Below are positions 11,722-22,566 of a stretch of 64,000 nt of DNA, one piece after another. The notes beneath the pieces are model-generated. The model did not search any database. It was not told where the DNA came from and saw nothing but the letters and a program-made list of their open reading frames with translations. The first letter of the stretch is position 1; the number at the start of each line of letters is the position of its first letter. Position numbers and translations under genes: made by a program. Source of the DNA: Bryopsis sp. KO-2023. Taxonomy: Eukaryota > Chlorophyta > Ulvophyceae > Bryopsidales > Bryopsidaceae. The stretch covers positions 2,418,001-2,482,000 of the forward strand of contig BSYQ01000009.1 of assembly GCA_030272585.1 (NCBI GenBank). The letters run 5' to 3'.

Positions 11722-13105
11722 CTTTTCCTTTCTCGACTTGGATTCCGTGGTGCACCCTCGCTGCGGTCGTCGTGATAGCCGGACCAGTTTTTCTTCAGTT
11801 CATATGCTCTGCCTATCGCCTGTCATCCCCACGCCGAAGCAGAAAGGCAACCTCGCAGGACCCGCCAACCGTACGCCAAGTTTTAACTGCCGAACATTGC
11901 GCATTATCCGCCAACCAGTTTTGACTACTGTACGGCGCGATCCAGGAGCTTCGCAAAGCTGAGGACACATTGCGGTTGGGGGCAGGCCCGAAACAGGGAT
12001 GCAGCATTCCAGAAAGCGAACACGCCGCGCCGGTTTGCCCGGTTTGAGACGTTGCTGGATTTCGTTGCGGAAATGTGGAGGGGCGTTTGGACGAATGCAT
12101 CGAAACTGAAATGTGGCGGGGGATGATGGTACGGCAGAGTGTGGCGAACGCATGCCACAGGGGATTTAGTAAAACAAAACGAACGGAGAATTGGGAATAC
12201 CACACCCAGCAGGGTGTGGTATCCTGCCAGGTTGGGCGGGTGGTTGGATGGGGAAAAAGTTTGTTTTGGATTTATGGTTGCCACTTTTCTGCTTCCGGTT
12301 GGGCGCAAAGCCAAACGGATGAGTGGGCGAGGATGGTGCGTTCTGGATTGAATTCAGGCGCCCACCAAGAATTCTCACCGCGTTCTTGTGTTCATTCTTG
12401 TGTTCATAACAGGGTGCGAGCTCGTGTGCTTTGTTTTCCTTTCTGTCTAAAATGCTCAAAGGTGCAATCAACACAGTTCATAAGGTCCAAATTAAAAACG
12501 TTTTGAAAAAAGTACCAATCCTCTCGACCCCCCACCCCCCACCCCCCCCCAAAATAACACAAAAAAAAAGAACGAAAGGAAATGAAAGGCCTTCGAGAAC
12601 TGGTACATGGATTCATTGTCCCTCTAAAAACACACAGTCACTCTCTCTTCCTCTTGCAAAAGAGAAAGATGCAGGTGCTAAAGCAAAACACAACAGCGCA
12701 TAATCACAGATAATATCCCAGAAACAACACGAGAAACCCTAGGAAAAAATTCTTCTGGCCACGGCATCCCACCCAAAACACAGGCTGATAGAAATTCCAA
12801 ACCTTCCAGTCAGACTTGCACCCAAAATTACCCCCCCCCCCCTCTCAGATGTGCATCATATCAGTTTTTAAAACACAGGGATTCAACCATCAATGACAAG
12901 GATTCTTGCCCAACAAATTTATTTGTTCAAGTTCACATATAAACTTCCCAAGGGTTGGCTGCAATGAGGTACTACGAAATCTTGACGCAAAGAACTGGGT
13001 GGCTGGGAAAAGCTAAAAAAAAATGGACTTGTTGCATCCAGAACTTCCAGTGAAGAAGAAGAAGAGCTTTGGCCACCCAGGATTTATTGAATCGGTTTGG
13101 TCAAG
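11722..13105. other. Intergenic, promoter side of the MMD1-like gene
   Basis: No exon is supportable. Minus-strand open frames near 11800-12314 are arginine/proline-rich without domains. C runs occur at about 12531-12549 and 12831-12842. The right end should contain the 3' UTR of the CAP gene. Confidence 0.5.
13083..13088 (-). terminator. Candidate poly(A) signal AATAAA of the CAP gene
   Basis: A minus-strand AATAAA lies about 20 bases beyond the proposed stop codon at 13106. That is a plausible position for a poly(A) signal, although AT-rich flanks make chance matches common in this window. Confidence 0.35.
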
Positions 13106-15247
13106 TCAGCCAAAGAGGCAGAAAAGAATACAGTTGTTTCTTTTCTTCCTCCTGTTACCTCCTCCGCCGCCGCCGCCGCCACCACCGCCCCCCAACTGCA
13201 CAGTTTAAATGATAAAAATAAAAATGAGAAATAATACTAAATAAATTATAAAATTATAACCCAGTAGACCACCACTGCTATGACATGAACGCTTGCTCGA
13301 GCAGACACTCAGAAAAAGTGATTTGGAGTGAGGGAAAAACGTAATCTTAAAGACTAGAAATTGCTAAGTTTTCTTCCACTCTCAAAAAAAAAAAATAAAA
13401 AAAAAAATAAAAAAATCCAGCCAACCACCATGCAACACACTTAGTGTAAAGCACAACACTACACTTACTCCATCGAAAAAGGCTCCGAGAACACTGCCGC
13501 CGAAACCACCGCCGCCACCACCTCCTCCTCCACCACCGCCTCCTCCAGAGCAACAAGAATACCCACTGCAGCCATAGCTCTAAAAAACACAAACCAATAA
13601 AAAAACATCATGTTGGAATGAAGTAGCTGAATACCCATTTCCGATTCTTGTCCAGGAAAATGTCAAAACCCACCTGTGCCACATAGCATGTCTCGCTGTT
13701 GCACTGGACAGCAGTACCCACCCTGTCGAAATCGCAGTTCTGCAAAAAAAAAAAGGAGAGATTACTGCATACCATAATCTATGTCGAAATATACAACACT
13801 CAATACTTAGATCAGTTTTATTCGTTAGTCCTTCCAGACAAATTAATATCATAAATGGGGCTGCAAATCATTTTCTGTTATTATCCAACACAGTTTTCTA
13901 ATTTGCATCGATTATTTTCCTGAGAACACATGCGCACTGCAAAAAACAAAAAAACAACAGAATAAAAAGCAACAAAAATTCGCTCACCATCAGATTGACT
14001 CTGTGACCAGGGGAGCTGGACGAGACAAAAACACAGCTAAACTTCAGCAGATGAATTTTTTTTATTGGCTGTCTAGAAAGTGGATAGACGGTTGAAATAC
14101 AAAAGAAAATGAACCCACACACAACATATTTTTTTCTTGGTTGAAAGAAAAACAAGAGTGCTCACCCTCTGGATAAATTAAAAAAAAAAAAAAGAAGCCC
14201 ATACATTTTCTTTCAAAAGAAAATAAATAAATATGAACAAAGATCTACACATTTTTCGCAACACAGTTTTTCATGTTTCGTTAAAAAAAAAAAGGGGGGT
14301 GGTTGGGGGGTGGGAGGAGACCTTACCACATCCAACTGGCAACAACCTCCAGGGCACTGTTGTATCCAAATGCCAAATTTTCACCAACAGAACCACCAGA
14401 AAAACCAGCAGAGTAAATCCTGCTGTCAAAGGAACTGGAATCGGAGCCCCTGCATAAATTAACAATTATTTGTCAAGCAACTCAGCTGCTGAAGATTCTT
14501 CCACAAACGTTGGGGGGAAAAAAAGTCGAAAAAGCACACCATACAAATAAAAATCTTTCCTGGCACAGATTCAATAGATGCTAGCAGTAATTGCAACAGA
14601 AAGCATCCGTCCAGAAAACAAATCCAAGAATATACTGGAATCATCAGCTTACGTGTGGTCGAAGAAATTCTGGGTGGCCATATCATTTGCATGCCTGCGG
14701 TGGAGCAATCCTTACTTTAATGGGAGCAATACTGAAATTTGATTCGAAAGCAGAGAGGACACATTCTAAATCAATATCAACAAAATGCAATTGTGCCAAG
14801 CTTCTTTGTTTAGGCGGGCACAGCAACCCCACCAGGCCGCCGCTGTAGTCAGGGCTCCATCGGAGTACAGAGGACCAACAGAGCTCACCTTCACACCAAA
14901 CACAAACGTTAGGTGTCCGCCAAATTCAGCAACAGGTTGATAATTCTGGTAACCAGAAGCACAAACAGTGGCTCACCCAAGGGTTGCAGGAAAACGCATA
15001 CGAATATGCACCAGGATCAGCGCGGACCGCGTTCACGCAATTTTCGATCTGCAACGACAAAATGAAGCAATGCTTTTCACTGTATCTGGGCTTTAGTGGA
15101 CTGAAATCGAAACATGATCCATCGCTGGTCCCCACTTACCGCCGCTACCGTCAGCTCGGATGAGGAGCATGAGTACTGGCCGACCCCGAGGTCCACCAGG
15201 GCCAACGCCGCCGTGATCAACAGGAGGAAATCGAACGAGTTCGCCAT
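13106..15247 (-). CDS. Secreted CAP/SCP (PR-1-like) domain protein with polyglycine tail
   Basis: Nine small exons (15247-15140, 15048-14977, 14945-14833, 14694-14653, 14449-14327, 14015-13988, 13739-13674, 13579-13469, 13195-13106) join in phase to 250 aa. Residues 1 to about 24 (MANSFDFLLLITAALALVDL) are a signal peptide. The CAP fold follows, with all signature elements: HANDMATQNFFDH, VGENLAFGYN and CSPGHRVNLM. The conserved cleft residues are His99, Glu135 and His157. A Cys-rich stretch (CDFDRVGTAVQC, SYGCSGYSCC) leads into 13 glycines, and the last exon adds about 11 more from GGC/GGA repeats before a basic end. CAP proteins are extracellular and bind lipids or sterols or act in defence; the polyglycine may anchor it in the cell covering, which is inferred. 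The last exon is the least certain: a GT within it could instead splice further down. Confidence 0.85.
13161..13195 (-). repeat. GGC/GGA trinucleotide repeat coding for polyglycine
   Basis: A run of GGN codons, mostly GGC, at the start of the last CAP exon encodes about 11 glycines. A second Gly-codon run lies in the preceding exon near 13500-13540. Such arrays change length easily, so the tail probably varies between strains. Confidence 0.7.
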
Positions 15248-16078
15248 TTGTTCACCTTTTCCTCGCCACGCGCGTCTTGCGTTGATCCTTTTCCTGCTTG
15301 AACCCACGCTCACGTTCAGACAACATTCCCCCCCCCCCTTCTTAACACCCCCAATGTTTCCCTGGTTTGTATCCGATCGCAAACGCAGCGGTTTCATATC
15401 AGGATCGACGGTGAATGATTCGAGGCGTGCTTGTTCAAGCAGCACGCGTACGGTGCGACATCAAAACACGCACCTGATCCCCCAAGGTGAAGCGTTGGCA
15501 ATGTCCCACCCTTCAACGAGCGCCTTAACCAACACCCACAAACCGTTTTGTTTATCTCGGAGCCCAGCCTTACATCATCCTTGCCACCCCCAGTTTACCA
15601 CGCATTGATGGGACGGGGCGGGCGCAGGTTCGATCCTCAGAAGGGGGTCGCGTCAAATTGGCACAGTGAAGGGTAGATTCATCAATCGTATGGACGGAGA
15701 GGGGGGGGGGTAAATGGTATTTTGCAACACAAGGAAGGCTGGGCCGAGCGACGAGTCTGACTTCAGTTCTTTTTTGCTGTTTTTGGCGGCGGGAGGCATC
15801 TCACAAGTCAAATTCTTACAAGAAGCTTTCGAGCTCATGAGTTGCAAAAAAAGTTGTCAAGTGAAGGGGGCCGTCCTCCAAAAATTTTACAAGTTTTCTC
15901 ACTGTCCCCATGCTACCACCCACCTGCCCAGAAAAAAAAAAACACACACACCCAACCACCACTTTTAAACTTGATTCTTGACGATTCTCTACTCCCTATG
16001 TTGAAAAATCTATGTAAACTGAAATGACCTTGATCATACAATCGAGTGAAATATCCAATTGCATCTTATCAAGACGCC
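15248..16078. other. Intergenic between the CAP gene promoter and the 3' end of the M1-like gene
   Basis: No exon seen. A motif near 15630 (GGTTCGATCC) resembles a tRNA T-loop but has no matching arms. The stretch includes C- or G-rich runs at 15329-15338 and 15701-15711. Confidence 0.5.
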
Positions 16079-19000
16079 CTACTGAGACTCTGAATTTTCG
16101 TTTTTGCTCAACCAATCGCAGATCCCTTTCTGATTTTTTTCCTGCCATCTTCGATTCTCATCGATGGACCTCAACGCTTGTTCTAAATATGGAGCCCTCA
16201 CGAGCTCCTCCGAAAATTGATCGAAAAACTGGACCAGTTCATCTTTCTTTTCTGGGGATGTGAATCCTTCGGCTGCGAGCATCAACAGTTTGCTTATCGA
16301 TTCCCATGAGCCCAGTTTGTCGAAAAGCGCTCCATGATTGGATTTGATGAATTCGAAAAGCATTTCTGCCGTTTTCTCGCTCACTTTGGCCGAGTGATGC
16401 AAAGCAAGAAAGGCATCCTGTATTAGAAAGCACTCAAATTTGTCGAAGGAAATTTGGTGAAGAATGTTGAAAAGGAACCATGCTTTGCAACACAATGTCG
16501 TAAGCTTTTCAGGTGGATTAAAGAAAAAAAAGAGAGGTGAAATTCTGCATCAAAAAAACAATCAAAGCTAGAAACGTTGGAAAAAGATGATGTTGGAATA
16601 TCAACAAAGCAGTTTGTGTTTTCGACCTTTTTTTAATTTCAAACTTGGTTTTCTTTGAAAAACCTGCCTGAGCTGGGATGCGGTCCGTCAAAATCATGTT
16701 GAGTGTTTTGTTGACCAATTTGGGATCCGGTGAGGATGCCAATGCAATTAGTAATCGCTCCTTCTCATGGATTTGGGTGGCTGCATGAAACATCGCTGTG
16801 ATTTTCTCGTACATTTTTTCGCCACCGTTGACCACTCCTGCACTATTTGAAAAAAGCGATAAGAAAAAACAATTAATTTTAAACCGCAGCGCTTCTAGAA
16901 CTTGGTTTAAGAAAAAAGCAATACTTACAAAATAAATCCATATTAAGAATAAATGAATAATGTACATATTAAAAAAATTAAATAAAGCAATTATTTTATT
17001 TTATTTTATTTTATTTTGTTTATATTTGATAAAGCGATTGGCCAATATCCCTCATATTTTCAAACTATGCCAAAAAAAAAAAAAAATGAAAAAAAAAATT
17101 AAATCATGGAAAAGAATCAGAATCGAACCTGTAGAAAGCTAGCCTAAAATTCGGATCCACATATCCTCTCTGCTCCAGCCAAGCCATCGCCATGCTAATC
17201 ACCGTCTGATGTCCAAATCGAAAAGATTCATACATTATCAATTCCCTGAGCATCCCCGTATCGTACGTCACATTGGTGCCCCCCACTCCAGGTTTTCCCG
17301 AAAATATTTCAGAAAGCATCGGACCGACGATGGCTTTGGCAACAAAGCTGCTGAACGATTTGGAGCAGTCCATGTCTTTAGATTCGATCAATTTCTTGAT
17401 GTGCCACAAAGGGGGTAAAGCAATTTCCCACGGTGCGTAGTTTTCATCCAAGCGGATGCCTGCAAAAAAGAAACCCACACGCCGCGTAAATATCCCAGCT
17501 AATTCCGTTTTTTCACTGCTCCTTTGATTCTTTTTCATTTTTTTCTTTCTGGTTCAGTTTTTTCCCCATGGATGTCCATGTCAAAATGTGTGTTCTTTCC
17601 GAACGAAATCGAGAAAACTGAACAAAGAAAAAAGCTGCCCATTTTCTCACCCATGATTTTTACAAGCTCCATCACTTCGGAAATTTCCACATCCCCATGC
17701 GTCGATCCTGAGTACATGTCAGCCAACACCCCAGCCATATCGATTCCACCGAATTCAGATTTTTCTGCTTCCTTTTTCATTTCTGCGTGTGCCTTGGGCA
17801 TCAATTCGGGAGCGTATCGAACTCGATAATACCCCAGCCTGTCCAAATTGACGATCGCTATGTCATCCCCAGAAGAGCTTTCGTCCAAAATCACCGATGC
17901 ACAGGAATCGAGAATCGCCCATTTGGGTTTTAGAGATCCCTTTCAAAAAAAAAAATAGAAAGAAAAATCGATGAGAAAAAGGCAGAGGAGGGAATATGTA
18001 TTCTTTTCTTCCACAGAAAAGCAGTGCGGAAAAAACCCCCCAAAATCATGTCGAAATTGGGTGAGTCACTTCAAATAAAACCATGATCATAAACTTTTCC
18101 CCTTTTTTTCTTGAAAAGGGGGGGGGGGGAGAAAAGAGCACTGATCTGCGAAAATATTTAAGCGAATTCCCAGCCATGACCAGCACCTTGGTTTTGTAGT
18201 GAACTGGAATCCACCAGGCATCTTCTTCTCTGCATTCTTTCTCGCCATGCTTGTATTGACGTATGTAAAAGGAGTTGGTGCCAGAGTCGATCCCCAGTTC
18301 CACCTCTGGAAAACCAGATTCATACGTCCACTGTTTCATCCAATCCACGACTGCCAGCCCTAAACAGCACAAAAAACAACTTCAGAACAATCCTAGACAA
18401 AAAGAGATTTTTTTGGGGGGAAACCTGATTTCTTGTGTGTAAGTTAAAAACAACATCCCCCTGCCCCCGCCCCCATAAAAAGAAAAAAAAAGTGAAGGAA
18501 TAGAGTTGAGTAACTCCTTCAGTCACTGCTGCTGTTTTTTGGATTAAAAAAATGAATGCAGCATAGAAGTTACGGGGGTATTTTATTAAAAAAAAAACAA
18601 GAAATAAAGATAGGTGAAAACGTAACACCACCTGTGGATTCTTCGATGGCACTCCAAACATCCGTGGACCTTACGTTTGAAAATTTGTGCCGGTCCAGGT
18701 AGCTTCCCAAAGATTTCATGAATGCATCCGTTGCCACAGGCATGCTGATTCCCAACAGATTTCTGGAAGCCAACTTTTGAGACGGATGGGGCAGTTGCTG
18801 AACGTAGGTCCAAAGCATTCGGAGAACGGATGCTCCCTGCCCAGCCAAGGCTTTTCTTTTTTCTTTTTTTTTTCTTTTCATTGAATGAGGTTCACCAAAA
18901 AACGTAACAACACACCCGAAAAAGTTTTTTTTCCTTCTTATGAAAAATATGACATTGATTTGGGGAGGTTACTGCCTGAAGGGTTGCGTTTTTGAGTTGG

Positions 19001-21635
19001 GAAATTAACCCCCCATCCATGTCAAGGCCCCACCAATGATTTCTATAGAGTGTGTCCAATGGCAAACTCGTGCCATCTCCAAAAACGGAAATTTTTTTCA
19101 AGCGTAACTAAAATCGCAATGTAACAGGGCCACCCTACCTTCTTTTTCGTTATGTCGCCCAACATCTGTTTGATCTGCCCATCCTGGATTGCATCAGCAT
19201 CACTAATGAACAGCGCATGCGAAAACGGTGCCTCATCGGTGTTCAAAGCAGCCGCCACTTCCATCGAAAAAAAGCGATCGAAGGAACCCAACCCCCCCAG
19301 GCCTGCATCAGCCCCCAGAAACTGAAGCAACTCAGCAAATCCTTCGCTCAGCCAAGCCTCCCCCCAAAATTCCATCGTCACCAGATCACCGAACCACATC
19401 TGGGAAATTGATCGGGCAACTGCCAGGGCCACCCTAGAGAATTGCTTTGAGCTGGAGTCCTCTTGGCTGAGAATCAAGTGTGAGGTTTGGTAAGTGATCA
19501 AGCCCCAGTTTTCTGTGGCTGAGAATTCCATCGATTTCGGCACGGCGACGAAATCCAGCTTGGGAAGGCTGTAAGCGACCCCGAAAAGATTTTCGTAGAA
19601 AGGAACCATTGCTGTGATCATGTCCAAAGCCGATTGGAGCCCCTCCAGACTAGGAAAAAACCAAAACAGGCAACCACAGAGAAAGTCAGAAAACACCCAA
19701 ACCTCATTTCTAAAAGATGGGGTTTTTTCCAATCCATCAATCACACAGCATTCTCACCCCCCCCCCCCTTCTACAAATTTGAAACGAGAAAAAAAACACA
19801 TCCATGTCGATGGATGCAGGAAAGCATAAAAAAAGCATTTCACTCACTTGTGTATATGAGCCCAAATTTTGAAGGGTTTCTTTCCTGCCAGCGTGTCGAC
19901 CTCCTTCCCTATGCTGGTGATATTTGCAATCGCCCAGCCAGTTACAAATGTAGACATTCTAGGGCTGGTTTGAAAGACATGTTTCATTCGATTGGAACCC
20001 ACGGAAGCAACGCTAGATTCTGGCATGTTGCTCAAACAGGTGTACCCTTTTGGCACTGTGAGATTTAACGCAAATTTCCCCTGAAAAAATAGAAAAAGAA
20101 ACCACTGCATTTGGGTTCCTGGCATCGAAACTAGAGAAATCCAAAAAGAAACCAAATGAAAGCATGAAAGAATTGAAGAAAAAATACTTTTTTCGGTTAT
20201 TTGCTGAATGAAGTCCGAACAAGTACGTGAAAAGTGGCAGCAGAAATGGAAGGGCCGAAGGGGTGTGCTGTTTATAGATATATAACAGGCACCTTCATTG
20301 CAGGTTCATCGAAACACGGGTAGGCTTTTCTGGCATGAGTCGGCTTGAATTGAGTGTATGCAGCAGTGTCAGTTTCTCCGTTTGCATCTGAAAAAACACA
20401 AAATTGTAAATTAAATTGCACACTGGTTATTGGTCAAACAAAAATAGAACATTGACTGAGCTATATTGCCTAACACTGTATTGAACCGAACTGTCCAAAG
20501 GAGCGATTGATGATCTCATCCACTGAAAACAGGATGTTCAAAGTAACTCCCCCAATCCCCCCCCCTTTGAATTCCACAGGCTTCCCCTCAGAAACCTTAT
20601 TTCCACCACAAATATCATCCTATGGTCATTTTCATGAATTATAGTCCCCTGAGTGTTTTGCAAACCTGCGGTTTTGGTTCTGAAAAATCCATAGGGACCT
20701 CGACCCAGCTTGTAGTTGAAGTCCAAAGCAATGGTTGCGTTTGGCTTCGGAAGCTTCGAAGGAAATTCTATGATCAACATCTCCAACCCTTCATCTGCTG
20801 TGTGTGAACCTGCCAGCAACGAAAAAACAAAACAAAAACATAGCATAAAAAAAACGACCTCTTCCTAATATTGAAATTAAAACCAAAAAAAAAGGAGCAA
20901 AAGCCGACACACGTCTTTGGAAAATGGCATCCTCACCTAGTTCTCCAGTTTCCATCGCTGTGATTGCAGTAACCTCCATTTCTTGGCTGTGAAGGACAAC
21001 ACACCTGGTGCTCTTCTTTACATCCAAGTCGATCTCCACCCTACCTTTTGACCGGACACAGACACCAAACATAAATACAAAAAAACAGCCCAAACAAACG
21101 CTGTGAATTTTCTTCTTCTTGTAGTCGAATCCAGCTCTGATTTTTTTTTCCCCTCGGGCAATTGTTCTCTCACCTTTCACTCTGAAAGGTTCTACCATTT
21201 CCACATCCAAATCGAGACGATGTTCAATCGGAGCAACCCAATCTGGAAGTCTGACATCCCTCCATTCACACTTTTCTTTCGGAGGAACTGGGCTGGGCCC
21301 AGGGCTGGGGCTGGGCATTGGCCTCGGACTTGGAACGGGGGGCGGGGAGGGTTCTGGTCCAGGTGGTAGCGGTGGTGTTCCGTGGGAGCTCCTCTCGGAT
21401 GCATTTTTGCGGAGAAGGATTCCAAGTGTGGTTGCTAGGGATGCCAGGATCACGATCATTGCCACCAGACAGATTCCCCCCTTTTTGGTCCTGAACAGGT
21501 TGGTCACTTGGGCCCACCACTGACTGCATGTCTCTGTGTAGGGAAATCTGTATGTCAGATCCAGTGGAATAAGAGGTGGTTCATCTTGAAATTGCTGGTA
21601 CCACTTTGGTACATTTCCTCATCAGACGATATCAT
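16079..21635 (-). CDS. Type II membrane M1-aminopeptidase-like protein lacking the catalytic zinc site (pseudoenzyme)
   Basis: Twelve exons fit the M1 family in phase: 21603-21174, 21044-20937, 20809-20666, 20387-20293, 20080-19848, 19649-19139, 18836-18632, 18359-18187, 17939-17651, 17459-17129, 16842-16668, 16417-16079; about 1010 aa. A cytoplasmic part, one membrane helix ([20 protein letters not shown]) and a Pro/Ser/Gly stalk precede the M1 fold, as in aminopeptidase N and A. Family marks: [49 protein letters not shown]. The active site is broken: HEXXH reads R-S-I-S-Q (19400-19414), GAMEN reads S-A-T-E-N (19509-19523), and the Tyr of Y-x-K-G-A is Lys. The intact long frame argues for a maintained non-catalytic ectoprotein. 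The start is unresolved: a good N-terminus from the ATG at 21635 is one base out of frame with exon 1. The eleventh exon ends at a GC donor (16668). Confidence 0.85.
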
Positions 21636-21885
21636 TTGCAAATTTTCCACAGAAAGAGGCCTGGGGTGCAACCTTGTCTGCGATCGAGTTTTCACATGCG
21701 ATTCCGTACAGTTGCGTGCAGGATTCTTTTGTGGATCTTGACAAAGGAACACTATCCCCCCCCCAAACACTCCTGATCATTGATTGCACCTCTTGCAGAA
21801 GCACGGCGATTCCCCCCAACCAGTGGTTCGGCTGCCCCGTCCATATCGCACCAATTTTCACCAACGTATATTGGGAAGACTTTCT

Positions 21886-22206
21886 TTAAGGAAAGAAGCG
21901 CACAACAAAAGATGGAGGTTCCGAACCAAATTCTGCACTGTTTTCGTCTTGTTCGAAGAGCCCCAGTACTTCAGCGCTGCGAGATTTCACACGGCGAACG
22001 CTAAATCCTTGCGCTGGAATGTGGATTTCTGACGAGACTCCATCGTTTCCGTGGTCTTCTGCGACAACCCCAATCACAACAGGTGGTGCTGCGACTTGTG
22101 TTTTTCTTTCGGCTTCAAGTCGTGAAATCCACAATATAAGATGCCATGAGTTGAAATAAGGATAGCTGGGTCCCCCACTCAACAGGTCTTGTTCAACAGC
22201 TAACAT
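21886..22206 (-). CDS. Possible coding ORF upstream of the M1-like gene (uncertain)
   Basis: A 106-codon frame with a real ATG (22206) has ordinary, non-repetitive composition (it contains VVIGVVAEDHGNDG and VLGLFEQDENSAEFG) but matches no family I know. It sits between the 3' end of ycf66 and the M1-like gene. A second protein-like frame follows at about 21865-21622 in another phase. They could be the true 5' exons of the M1-like gene disturbed by base errors, a separate small gene, or chance. Confidence 0.3.
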   Translation of the reverse strand: MLAVEQDLLSGGPSYPYFNSWHLILWISRLEAERKTQVAAPPVVIGVVAEDHGNDGVSSEIHIPAQGFSVRRVKSRSAEVLGLFEQDENSAEFGSEPPSFVVRFFP

Positions 22207-22566
22207 GTGTAATTGCTTCTCTGTTTGGGAAGGTTTATTTTATTTGTAATGAAAGGCATCACAGAACCCCACTTCTCAACCCACAACATCGTTCTCTTGT
22301 CATGCAGTCAAATCCTCAGTCCAAGAAAGAGTTACAAATGTCAATTTTCTTTTCTTTTCTTTTTTTTTTCACCGCATTAAAAAAATATAAGGGCAATTCT
22401 GCTTCATCCATTCTAATTACCTCCCCCCCCCCTTCCCTTTCCCCAAGCCCCTCACGAAAACTTTTTCCAAAAAATATCCCCAAAAAGCACTCCATGTGCA
22501 AACACCGAAATAAAAAAAAACTGGCACCAAAGAAGAAATGGATGGCAAAATCGAAAAAAAAATCGA

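Noticed and set aside
15620-15645. Possible tRNA (GGTTCGATCC T-loop-like motif)
   Set aside because: No T-stem pairing and no acceptor, D or anticodon arms at the right spacing.
18892-19101. Possible extra exon of the M1-like gene
   Set aside because: Joining exons 6 and 7 directly gives the conserved K-G-A-S-V-L-R-M-L block in phase; the candidate has no family similarity.
16079-21635. Reading the M1-like gene as a decayed pseudogene
   Set aside because: Twelve exons keep frame and most family motifs; only the catalytic residues are changed, which fits a pseudoenzyme better than decay, although the 5' end is unresolved.
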